From the NCBI GenBank assembly GCA_050699055.1, contig JBOHCT010000037.1, forward strand, positions 1 to 24,271: 24,271 bases of DNA. Reading direction: 5' to 3'. The stretch comes from JBOHCT01 sp050699055. GTDB taxonomy: Bacteria > Actinomycetota > Actinomycetes > Streptosporangiales > JBOHCT01. The position numbers were made by a program, and so were the translations under genes. This document shows positions 8,405 through 15,017 of the stretch, in pieces (the first letter of the stretch is position 1; each line of letters opens with the position of its first letter). Under the pieces are notes generated by a model, which searched no databases, was not told where the DNA came from, and saw only the letters and a program-made list of their open reading frames with translations.

Positions 8405-8470
8405 CCCGCCCCCGGTTTGGGTGGACGCGGGCATAATGGGCCGCCGCTACAGCGACACTGGGAGGCGAAC

Positions 8471-9514
8471 GTGAGGAGAGGGGCGCGGCAGCTGGCCACG
8501 CTGCTGGCCGCCGCCGCACTGGTGCCCGCCTGCGCGGCGTGTGCGAGCGGAGACACCGGCGCGGCAGGCGAGGGGAACGGCGGCAAGACCACGTCGGCGC
8601 GCACCACCTCGGAGGGGCTGCTCGGCGCGCTTACCCAGGTACAGGACACGAAGGCCGCACGGGCCTACGTGGAGTACGGCGACATCGAGACGTTGCGCCA
8701 GCTGTCGCGCGGCGAGCCGACCTCGCGTTTCCAGTCGGTCCAGGGAATCGGCTACTCCCAGTTAGCCCCCCGGGCGGACAAGATCGCGGACAAGTCCGGC
8801 ATCGACCCGCGCCAGGCCGATAGCGCGGTGACGGCTGGAGAACCGCCGAAGCGGGTCGGGCGGCTCGAGGGTTCGTTCGACGTCGACGACATCAACAGCA
8901 GGCTCGCCCGGCTCGGGGGGAAGCAGCGCTCAGTGGAGGGCGGCACGCTGTGGGTATGGCACAAGGGCGGCGCCGTCGACTTCCGGAACGACCCTTTCCC
9001 CGGCCTGGTAGGGCTGTTCAACGTGATCCTCGTCGAGCCGGACGCGATCACGTACGGCCGCACCGTGGACATGGTCGAGCACATGCACAAGCGGGGTAAG
9101 GACACGCTGGCGACCAGCACCCGCCACCGCGAGATGGCACGCTGCCTGGGCGACGTGGTCGCTGCCATCCTCACCGCGGGGGCGGGCGAGAACGGCGGCC
9201 AGTTGTACGGCGTGGGGCTGCGCGCGGAGTCCGCGCAGGACATCACAGAGGTCGCGTGCGTGAGCACCAAGTCCGACGACATGGCGGCCCGCATCGCCGA
9301 CCAGGTACCCAACCGTTGGAATAGCCAGATGACCGCGAATGGCACGCCGTGGAAGGAGCTGCTCGACGACCCCGAGGTCGAGACATTCGGCGGTGCGGCG
9401 CACCTCGTGCGGCTGACGGCTCACCCTCCCTCCGCCGACAGCCCCATCGGGATCTTCCCGCAGGCCCTGTACAACGGCGACCTGCCGCGCCTCTTCCGCC
9501 CCGAACGGTCCTGA
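8471..9514 (+). CDS. Secreted lipoprotein of unknown function
   Basis: A 347-residue protein with an N-terminal signal (RRGARQLATLLAAAALVPAC) and a likely lipidation cysteine in LVPAC, followed by a Gly/Thr-rich linker, so it should be anchored outside the membrane. I do not recognise the family. The mature part is mixed alpha/beta, with a region GRLEGSFDVDDINSRLARLG and a later GDVVAAILTAGAGENGGQ, and no catalytic signature that I can name. Several actinobacterial hypothetical lipoproteins have this look. GTG 8471 is preferred because GGGAGGCG sits at the right distance; the in-frame ATG at 8417 would hide the signal peptide behind extra residues. A CATAAT box at 8432-8437 could be its -10. 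It is a single gene ending at a strong terminator. Confidence 0.75.
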   Translation: MRRGARQLATLLAAAALVPACAACASGDTGAAGEGNGGKTTSARTTSEGLLGALTQVQDTKAARAYVEYGDIETLRQLSRGEPTSRFQSVQGIGYSQLAPRADKIADKSGIDPRQADSAVTAGEPPKRVGRLEGSFDVDDINSRLARLGGKQRSVEGGTLWVWHKGGAVDFRNDPFPGLVGLFNVILVEPDAITYGRTVDMVEHMHKRGKDTLATSTRHREMARCLGDVVAAILTAGAGENGGQLYGVGLRAESAQDITEVACVSTKSDDMAARIADQVPNRWNSQMTANGTPWKELLDDPEVETFGGAAHLVRLTAHPPSADSPIGIFPQALYNGDLPRLFRPERS

Positions 9515-9542
9515 CGCTGGGGCCCCCATCTACGGAAGAAGG

Positions 9543-9586
9543 GTTGTGCGATCTGGTGCGGTGATAGCTACGCCAGATCGCACAAC
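9543..9586. terminator. Bidirectional terminator, perfect 14-bp stem
   Basis: GTTGTGCGATCTGG (9543-9556) and CCAGATCGCACAAC (9573-9586) are exact reverse complements with a 16-nt loop. The element lies in the 80-bp gap between the convergent lipoprotein gene and the hypothetical gene ending at 9595, where a two-way terminator is expected. No long T tract is present, as is usual in high-GC actinomycetes. Confidence 0.75.
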
Positions 9587-9594
9587 TGGAGGGG

Positions 9595-10170
9595 TCATCG
9601 AAGCGGACGGTAGCTCACCGGCTGACCGCGCAGTGGCGGCGGAAGCGCCGGCAGATCGTGCCCCCGCAGACAGAACTCGGGGGCGGGCCCGAGCACCATC
9701 TGACGCCGCCACAAGCCGAGCCCCTCGCCCAGGAGCCCCGCGAGCGCCGCGTCGAGTTCGGCGTAGCTCCAGCCCGGTGGCTTGGCGAACCACGTCGCGG
9801 CGTCGCCCACCTCCCCGTCGCCGGCGCGCAGGGCGTACAACGCCCCGATGCCCGCCTCCGCCTCGTGGGCGATCCTGTCGTGACTGGGAGCGTGGGCCGG
9901 GGCCACCGCGTCACGGTTGAGCTCACCCACCGCCGCCCAATCGCGCACGAGGTACCAGTCCTCGTAGCCCTGACGCGACGACGGGAGCCACGGCACACCG
10001 CTCACCGCCAGCGTGGCGGAGCCGACGAAGTCGGGCGGCGGTCGGGACGCCAGGGAGGCGTGGAACGCCAACAAATCTGTCTCGTACGCCGGCGTGGCCG
10101 CGGACGCGGGCGGCCAGTGCCAGAACACGTAGGCGAGCAACGACGAGGTCGGCGAGTCTGGCGTGCTCAT
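9595..10170 (-). CDS. Conserved hypothetical protein
   Basis: A 191-residue soluble protein. It begins SSLLAYVFWHWPPASA and contains YETDLLAFHASLASRPPPDF, GYEDWYLVRDWAAVGELN, and a C-terminal LWRRQMVLGPAPEFCL. The many aromatic and His residues and the phrase ending in PAPEFCL look like a conserved actinobacterial family of unknown role. I cannot assign a reaction. There is no signal peptide or membrane segment. ATG 10170 lies only four bases after the SDR stop, so the two are almost certainly co-transcribed. By context it may serve the same pathway as the SDR and the upstream hydrolase-like gene. Confidence 0.7.
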   Translation of the reverse strand: MSTPDSPTSSLLAYVFWHWPPASAATPAYETDLLAFHASLASRPPPDFVGSATLAVSGVPWLPSSRQGYEDWYLVRDWAAVGELNRDAVAPAHAPSHDRIAHEAEAGIGALYALRAGDGEVGDAATWFAKPPGWSYAELDAALAGLLGEGLGLWRRQMVLGPAPEFCLRGHDLPALPPPLRGQPVSYRPLR

Positions 10171-10174
10171 GTCG

Positions 10175-10960
10175 TCAATCCTCTCCGCCCGCGGTCACCG
10201 CGCCGCCCAGTCCTCCGGCGGCGAGGATGCCGCCGTCGACTGGGAGTACGACACCGGTGATCCAGGCGGCGTCGTCGGAGGCGAGGAATGCCACGGCAGC
10301 GGCGATATCGTCCGGTTCCCCGACCCGGCCGAGCGGGTAGAGGGGGGTCAGGCGATCCAGCGCCCCGGGTTGGCTGTCCCAGTTGCGGGTGCGGACCGTT
10401 CCGGGTGCGACCAGGTTGAACCGGACTCCGCGCGGGGCGTACCGGGCGGCGAGGTTCGCTGTGAGGTTCTGTATGGCCGCCTTGGCGGCGGAGTAGGGCT
10501 CACTGCCGAAGGACGCCAGGCCGTTGATCGAGCCAATCGTGACGACACTGCCGCCGTCGGGTGCGATGAGCAAGTGGGGCAGCGCGGCGCGGATACAGCG
10601 CACGACGCCGGTGAGGTTGAGGTCAATGAGCAGCTGCCAGGTGTCGTCCCCGGTCTCTGTGAATGCCGGATGCTCCTGGTCACCGCCCGCGGCGTTGACC
10701 AGGATGTCGAGTCGCCCGAACCGCCTCACGGCGGTACCGATAGCCGCGGTCACAGAGCCGTGCTCGGTCAGGTCGCATTCGACGGCGGCCGCCTCGGAAC
10801 CGCGGCGCCGGCACTCCGTGGCGACCACGTTCGCCGCGTTAGGATCCAGATCGGCAACGACGATCGATGCGCCCTCCCTGCTCAATCGAGTTGCGGCGGC
10901 ACGACCGATTCCGTGGGCACCGCCGACCACCACGGCTACGCGTCCGTTGAATCGCCGCAC
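10175..10960 (-). CDS. SDR family NAD(P)-dependent oxidoreductase
   Basis: A complete 261-residue classical short-chain dehydrogenase. The cofactor motif GGAHGIG is at residues 13-19, with Asp37 after the second strand favouring NAD. The structural NAAGG is near residues 89-93. The catalytic triad is Ser144 (TIGS), Tyr156 and Lys160 in YSAAK. The C-terminal SDDAAWITG, then VDGG, closes the fold. It would interconvert a hydroxyl and a keto group on an unknown substrate. The GTG at 10960 gives the normal SDR start; a TTG ten codons upstream is possible. It follows the dienelactone-hydrolase-like gene by 106 bp and precedes the hypothetical gene by four bases, forming a probable operon. The upstream in-frame sequence is only the antisense shadow of the hydrolase. 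Confidence 0.9.
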   Translation of the reverse strand: MRRFNGRVAVVVGGAHGIGRAAATRLSREGASIVVADLDPNAANVVATECRRRGSEAAAVECDLTEHGSVTAAIGTAVRRFGRLDILVNAAGGDQEHPAFTETGDDTWQLLIDLNLTGVVRCIRAALPHLLIAPDGGSVVTIGSINGLASFGSEPYSAAKAAIQNLTANLAARYAPRGVRFNLVAPGTVRTRNWDSQPGALDRLTPLYPLGRVGEPDDIAAAVAFLASDDAAWITGVVLPVDGGILAAGGLGGAVTAGGED

Positions 10961-11066
10961 GGAGGCCCGCCACCCTTTCCTGATGTCCAATGAAGACGCC
11001 CCGGTGGACCGGCAGACACCCACCGCAGCGTAGCCATCGCCACTGCTTAACGCACGTATGAAGGAG

Positions 11067-11642
11067 CTACCGGTTGGCGAGGAAATCGAGTACCCGCCCG
11101 CGCAGGAGCTCGGCGGCGTCCGCGTCGTACGACGGCAGTGAGCTGTCGGCGAAGTAATGGCGGTCGCCGGGGTAGAGGAACAACTCCGCGTCCTTCGCTT
11201 CTTCGACCAGCGCCCCGGCCGCGTCGATGTCTCCTTCGCCGGCGAAGATCGGATCGGCGTCCATCCCGTGCACCTGGACCGGTACCCCGTCGGGCCACGC
11301 GGAGCCGAACTCCGACACCGGGACACAGGAGTAGAAGAGAAGCGCCCCACGCGCACCGGCTCGGGTCTGCGCCAGCTTCTGGGCCGGCAGCACACCGAGC
11401 GAGAAGCCGGCGTACACCAGCTCGATGCGCAACCCCTCGACCGCACGGACGCCGCGCTCGATGACCTCGCCGAAGCCGACCCCCTCGGCATGGGCCACCC
11501 CTTCCTCCAGAGTGCCGAAGGTGCGGCCCTCGAACAGGTCGGGCGTGTGCACGGTGTGCCCCGCGCGGCGCAGCTCGTCGGCGAACGCGTGGACGCCAGG
11601 AGTCAGGCCCAGCGCGTGATGGAACAACACGACCTCAGCCAT
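11067..11642 (-). CDS. Dienelactone hydrolase family protein (Ser nucleophile)
   Basis: A compact 191-residue alpha/beta hydrolase of the DLH family, usual length for the short branch. The N-terminal HHALGLTPGV, the HTPDLFEGRTFGTLEEG segment, the nucleophile elbow GFSLG with Ser81, an Asp in GMDADPIF (128 or 130) and His162 in GDRHYF appear in order. The nucleophile is Ser rather than the Cys of classical dienelactone hydrolase, so the substrate may be an ordinary ester. ATG 11642 is preceded by GGAGGCG at ideal spacing. It leads a likely operon with the SDR and hypothetical protein, and diverges from the AhpD-like gene across 135 bp. Confidence 0.88.
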   Translation of the reverse strand: MAEVVLFHHALGLTPGVHAFADELRRAGHTVHTPDLFEGRTFGTLEEGVAHAEGVGFGEVIERGVRAVEGLRIELVYAGFSLGVLPAQKLAQTRAGARGALLFYSCVPVSEFGSAWPDGVPVQVHGMDADPIFAGEGDIDAAGALVEEAKDAELFLYPGDRHYFADSSLPSYDADAAELLRGRVLDFLANR

Positions 11643-11777
11643 CTTTACGCCTCCGCTCAGAAAGTGAGGACCGAACGATACTGGTTGCCGATGACACTGC
11701 TCGACCACGTGCCCGAAGGACCGTGCCTGACCGCGGGACATAGGCTGCCGATGTGACCCTCGAAGGGAGTGCTCGCG

Positions 11778-12371
11778 ATGGGACTGTACGCCAACCTGCG
11801 GGCCCTGACTCGGGTAGTGACCAGGACTCGGTATGAGCGTGTGCCCGAGCTTTTTCATCTGCTCGCCCGCCGTCCCGGAGTCGCTTTCGGCGTCGGCGCT
11901 TACGAGACCGGGCTCACGTTCAGTGGCCGGGTCGATGCTCGGCTCAAGGCGCTGGCGGAAGTCAAGACCAGCAGCCTCATCGGCTGCCCGTTTTGACTGG
12001 ACATCGGCTCTGCCGTGAGCAGAGAGCATGGGGTCAGCGAGCGACAGCTGGCCGATCTTTCCCAATACCGCGAGAGTGACGCCTTCAGCGCGGACGAGCG
12101 TCTCGTGCTCGACCTGGCTGTCGAGATGGCGAAAACGCCGACGGACGTGCCCGAGGATTTGTTGGCCCGGCTCCGTGAGCGTTTCACGGAGACCCAGCTC
12201 GTCGAGCTCGCCGCGACGGTCGCCTGGGAAAACTACCGCGCCAGGTTCAATCGTGTCTTCGGGGTCGGGCCTGTGGGGTTTTCCTCCGGCGGGTTCTGCG
12301 CCGTTCCCGAACACAAGCAGGCGACGGCGAGACAGGAAGGCGGTGCCTCCCCGGAAGGCACGTCGAACTAG
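11778..12371 (+). CDS. AhpD/carboxymuconolactone decarboxylase-like protein, candidate selenoprotein (in-frame TGA at codon 73)
   Basis: Translation from ATG 11778 (AAGGGAG eight bases upstream) gives a 197-residue CMD-family protein if the TGA at 11994-11996 is read through. Upstream are FHLLARRPGVAFGVGAYE and RVDARLKALAEVKTSSLIG; then C70-P-F-TGA73-LDIGSAVSREHGVSERQ; then DERLVLDLAVEMAKTP, LVELAATVAWENYRARFNR and a proline/glycine tail. In this family the motif is CxxC followed by LDIG-type sequence, so the TGA replaces the second redox cysteine. The frame stays open for 125 codons after it with family similarity throughout. Such proteins act as thiol peroxidase/reductase-like redox enzymes in the cytosol. 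The histidine of classical AhpD (CxxCxxxH) is not present. A hairpin at 12008-12024 could serve as SECIS. Otherwise this is a pseudogene with one nonsense change (TGC to TGA). It diverges from a dienelactone-hydrolase-like gene. Confidence 0.7.
12008..12024 (+). promoter_or_regulatory. Candidate bacterial SECIS hairpin
   Basis: CTCTGC (12008-12013) pairs perfectly with GCAGAG (12019-12024) around the 5-nt loop CGUGA. Seventeen nucleotides separate the TGA from the loop, the spacing I recall for E. coli fdhF. The loop carries G at its second position followed by U, which matches bacterial SECIS rules for SelB recognition. The stem arms contain the codons TCT and AGA, both uncommon in GC-rich actinomycetes, which suggests selection for the RNA structure. 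Function needs selB/selC elsewhere in the genome. Confidence 0.55.
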
Positions 12372-12412
12372 CTCCAGCCCGCTCCGCAATAGCTCACGAA
12401 TCCGGTGCGTCC

Positions 12413-12865
12413 TTACGCTTCTGCGCCGTCAGCCTGCTGCGGCGTCTCACGGGGCCGGATGACGTCGAGGTCGGTGGCGGCGAAGTCCTCGCCCGTGCAC
12501 AGCACCGGATGTCCGGTGCGTTCAGCGAGCGCGTAAGAGAAGCAATCGCCGAAGTTCAACCCAGCGCGATGGCGGCCCTTGCCGTACCGGCGCCACCCGC
12601 TCACCGCCCGGTCGGCGTCCTCGGAGTCGACCTCCACGATCTCGATGTCGGCGTCACGCAGGAAGCGGGCCACCGTGTCCGAACCGGCGGGACCCAACCG
12701 TGCTTCGATCACGATCCCCAGTTCCACCCGGGTTGCCGCAGACATCAGCCGTACGGCGGCGCACTCCAGGTGTTCGATGACCTCGTCGCTACCGGGCTCA
12801 CCCAGCAGGACCGCCACCGCCGCAGAGGTGTCGACAACGACGATCGACTCAGTCTCCGCAGTCAC
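12413..12865 (-). CDS. vapC: VapC-type PIN-domain toxin
   Basis: A 150-residue PIN-domain ribonuclease, slightly long for VapC. The acidic active-site residues are visible: Asp12 in VVDTSA, Glu48 in TRVELG, Asp107 in NFGDCFSYA and Asp127 in TGEDF. The family cleaves RNA, often tRNA or rRNA, in the cytoplasm when freed from its antitoxin. GTG 12865 overlaps the vapB stop by four bases (GTGA), a standard toxin-antitoxin arrangement implying coupled translation. The C-terminal tail after VIRPRE is likely disordered. It converges with the AhpD-like gene 41 bp away. Confidence 0.9.
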   Translation of the reverse strand: MTAETESIVVVDTSAAVAVLLGEPGSDEVIEHLECAAVRLMSAATRVELGIVIEARLGPAGSDTVARFLRDADIEIVEVDSEDADRAVSGWRRYGKGRHRAGLNFGDCFSYALAERTGHPVLCTGEDFAATDLDVIRPRETPQQADGAEA

Positions 12866-13113
12866 CGCGGCACGCCGACGCTGTCGTATCCGATGATCTC
12901 CTCGGGGGAACGGGAGTCGACGACCGGCAGCGCGGCCACATCGGACTGCAGTCTGCGCAGCCGCACACCGATCCGCGCCGTCCGTCGTACGTGCTCGCGG
13001 GCGAGCCGTTCGCGCAGCGCGACTTCCACGGCCTCAGTAAGAGACTCGCCGGTCTCAGCGGCCAGGTCGCGCGCAAGACGGTCGACGTCGTCGCTCTTGA
13101 TGCTCAGCGCCAT
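12862..13113 (-). CDS. vapB: VapB-type antitoxin (Rv0623-like)
   Basis: An 83-residue antitoxin. The N-terminal half, MALSIKSDDVDRLARDLAA followed by TGESLTEAV and LRERLARE, matches the Rv0623/PSK-like VapB family that dimerises and binds the operator. The C-terminal part, with EEIIGYDSVGVPR, is the segment that typically docks into the VapC groove. No Shine-Dalgarno sequence precedes the ATG, and a strong AT-rich -10-like stretch lies just upstream, so the mRNA may be leaderless. The pair should repress its own promoter. Confidence 0.9.
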   Translation of the reverse strand: MALSIKSDDVDRLARDLAAETGESLTEAVEVALRERLAREHVRRTARIGVRLRRLQSDVAALPVVDSRSPEEIIGYDSVGVPR

Positions 13114-13114
13114 G

Positions 13115-13149
13115 GTAGAAGTATATAATAATAGGTGCTATTCCACCTA
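13115..13149 (-). promoter_or_regulatory. vapBC promoter and palindromic operator
   Basis: On the minus strand a run of A and T (TATTATTATATAC) lies 6-20 bases before the vapB ATG, a striking AT-rich island in this GC-rich window and a likely -10 region. Just upstream is a perfect inverted repeat, TAGGTG and CACCTA, with a 6-nt spacer (13132-13149). The VapBC complex probably binds here. The short distance to the ATG fits a leaderless transcript. Confidence 0.6.
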
Positions 13150-13216
13150 GCAGCGAGCGATGCCACGCGACGTGCCACCCGGGATTCTCCAACGGTGAGG
13201 TGCCGCTGGTACCGGG

Positions 13217-13780
13217 TCAGCCGCCAAGCATGGTGTGCGCGATCTGGCGGGCCCTGGCCAGGTGGTGGCCGTCGCCGTCGATGCCGCGGTGCGCGATCGC
13301 TCCCTCGAGGAGCAGGAAGAGATGCTCGACGCATCTGTCCCGGTCGACGATGTGAGGGTGGTCCTCCGCGACGAGTTCGGCCAGTCGCGCCCTGACGGCG
13401 CTCTTATGGGCACGGACGATCGCGTACCCGGGATGGCCGGCGGGTAGTTCGGCGGCCCCGTTGAGGAACGCGCAGCCTCTGCTGGTGTCGAGGGACTCGT
13501 CGGCGTAGGCGTCGAACACCGCCAGGGTCCTGGGCACGGTCGCGGCCGCCAGCCGCCGCTCGAGGCTGGCCCACCAGGTGTCGTCGCGATGCTGCAGGTA
13601 GGCGGCTACGAGCTGATCTTTGGACCCGTAGCAGTCGTACAGGGTCTTCTTCGTGACCCCCGCGGCGGCCGCGATCGCGGCCACCCCTACGGCGTGGATG
13701 CCGTGAGTGTAGAACAGCTCGGACGCGGCCGCCAGCACGCGGCGTCCCGCCGCTGTCCGCGCGCCCTCGATGGTCCGCAT
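13217..13780 (-). CDS. TetR/AcrR-family regulator
   Basis: A 187-residue TetR repressor. Residues 1-55 hold the helix-turn-helix domain, with AAGRRVLAAASELFYTHGIH and VAAIAAAAGVTKKTLYDCYG followed by SKDQLVAAYL. The remainder is a helical ligand-binding domain with GCAFLNGAAELPAGHPGY, a segment common in actinobacterial TetR proteins. ATG 13780 is chosen because the domain starts there; the longer frame upstream lacks similarity. The natural target is unclear, since the gene has no close divergent partner. A palindrome 12-27 bp upstream of the start suggests autoregulation. The ligand is unknown. Confidence 0.88.
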   Translation of the reverse strand: MRTIEGARTAAGRRVLAAASELFYTHGIHAVGVAAIAAAAGVTKKTLYDCYGSKDQLVAAYLQHRDDTWWASLERRLAAATVPRTLAVFDAYADESLDTSRGCAFLNGAAELPAGHPGYAIVRAHKSAVRARLAELVAEDHPHIVDRDRCVEHLFLLLEGAIAHRGIDGDGHHLARARQIAHTMLGG

Positions 13781-13791
13781 GGGCTCACTAT

Positions 13792-13807
13792 ACCGGTCGG
13801 TTGACCG
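13792..13807. promoter_or_regulatory. Candidate TetR operator
   Basis: ACCG-gt-CGGT at 13792-13801 overlaps CGGTC-ggtt-GACCG at 13794-13807, two nested inverted repeats directly upstream of the tetR ATG. The motif resembles the ACCGACCGGT-type sites known for TetR proteins. Autoregulation is inferred. Confidence 0.45.
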
Positions 13808-13970
13808 CCCTACGGCTGCTGGCGGCTGCGACCACCATGGGCGCAGCGAGTTCCGCGGTCTGGACATCGGGCGAGACCTCGTCATCCGGGTTGGCCAGAT
13901 CAGCCTCCAGGCCTCCTACGCCCAGGCCAGCCACACCGCACTGAACGGGCCACTGTAACTGCTATGGCAT

Positions 13971-13986
13971 GCACGATGGCCCGTGC
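13971..13986 (-). terminator. Weak hairpin after the NMT1/THI5-like gene
   Basis: GCACG and CGTGC form a 5-bp stem with a 6-nt loop, 23 bp beyond the stop of the minus-strand gene ending at 14009. It is short and lacks a T tract, so it is only a possible terminator. The remainder of 13808-14008 shows nothing I can assign. Confidence 0.25.
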
Positions 13987-14008
13987 TGTGGAGTGACGCG
14001 GGCGGCGC

Positions 14009-14842
14009 TCAACCGGGGATGAGCTGGTGTTCCCGCACCCACTCGTGGGTCTCCTGGGCGACCTCGGGGGCGTAGGACAGGAACACGATCCGCTCTCCTG
14101 TACCGAAGGCCCGCACGTCCACCTGGTCCCGGTAGCGCTCAGGCACCGCTCGCAGATGGTAGTGCTTATAGCGCTCGGGGTGGAGATCGAGATCGGCCTG
14201 GGCGCGGCGCAGGGCGTTCAGGTACTTGTCGACGTCGGACGGATCTACGCCGTCACCAGTGACGAGGAAGCCGATCATGAACGTTGCGTCGAGGACCTTG
14301 CGGAAGCCGAACGCCTCCGCGACGTACAAGGGGACGCCCCAGACCATCCCCGCCGGGACGCGCCGCTCCAGGAGCGCGTCCAGCCGCTCGTTCGGCGGAC
14401 CCTCGAAGCTGAGCCGGATACTCTCGGCCGGCAGCACCGCCTCGAGGGCCTGCACCGTGGCGAAGTGGCTGCCCGAGTGGTAGCCGACCCCGACCTCCAC
14501 GTCGGCCAGATCCTCTGGCCGGCGGATCTCCGACTCGGGCGGGACCATGATCGCACCCGGGGTGACCGAGTAGGCGGTCGTGACGAGTTGGCCAGTGTCG
14601 CGGGCCGCCGCCTCGTTGGTCGCCCAGTGACAGGCGCAGCTGATGTTGGCACCGCTCCGCCCGGCGCCGAAGGTCTCGTACGCGCCGGTCCGGACCTGCC
14701 CCGAGCTGTCTCGGCTGACAGACGACATGCCGTAGTCACCCTCGGGAACGAAGGTGTAGTCGAGACCCTCGGCCGCGAAGTAGCCCTGCTCCTCCGCGAT
14801 CCATTCCTGGAGCCTGCCGTGCGGCAAGATCTTGAACGCCAT
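14009..14842 (-). CDS. NMT1/THI5-like substrate-binding-fold protein, cytosolic
   Basis: A 277-residue protein with the type 2 periplasmic-binding fold of NMT1/THI5 and nitrate/sulfonate binding proteins: it starts MAFKILPHGRLQEWIAEEQG, has YFAAEGLDYTFVP, then EIRRPEDLADVEVGVGYHSG and the C-terminal RAQADLDLHPERYKHYH. There is no signal peptide or lipobox, so it should remain in the cytosol, unlike transport-binding proteins, and no permease is nearby. A Cys/His-rich stretch, SCACHWAT (Cys69, Cys71, His72), sits where THI5-type enzymes have functional Cys residues, so an enzymatic role is possible. ATG 14842 follows GAGGAGG at good spacing. It diverges from a dienelactone hydrolase, suggesting a shared pathway. 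Confidence 0.75.
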   Translation of the reverse strand: MAFKILPHGRLQEWIAEEQGYFAAEGLDYTFVPEGDYGMSSVSRDSSGQVRTGAYETFGAGRSGANISCACHWATNEAAARDTGQLVTTAYSVTPGAIMVPPESEIRRPEDLADVEVGVGYHSGSHFATVQALEAVLPAESIRLSFEGPPNERLDALLERRVPAGMVWGVPLYVAEAFGFRKVLDATFMIGFLVTGDGVDPSDVDKYLNALRRAQADLDLHPERYKHYHLRAVPERYRDQVDVRAFGTGERIVFLSYAPEVAQETHEWVREHQLIPG

Positions 14843-15017
14843 CGGGATACCTCCTCTTGGCTTCCATGATGACCTCTCCGGCGTCACGGGGCCAACAGTC
14901 GAGACCGCCGCATCCTGTTCGGTGCGCACGCGCGGCGGGCTTCGTCGGTTTCGCCGAGAGCGACCGGGGCGGTGGACGATGATGGGAGCGCTCACGCGAG
15001 ACCTGGAGGTGCACAGC

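Noticed and set aside
10961..11491. N-terminal extension of the minus-strand SDR frame
   Set aside because: It is the out-of-frame shadow of the dienelactone-hydrolase-like gene; SDR similarity and a plausible start occur only at about 10960.
11643..12389. Long upstream extension of the minus-strand dienelactone-hydrolase-like frame
   Set aside because: It is antisense to the AhpD-like gene; the true start with GGAGGCG is at 11642.
13770..13958. Plus-strand 62-codon ORF ending in RVGQISLQASYAQASHTALN
   Set aside because: The last 35 residues look gene-like, perhaps a remnant, but I cannot identify a family and the start overlaps the tetR gene.
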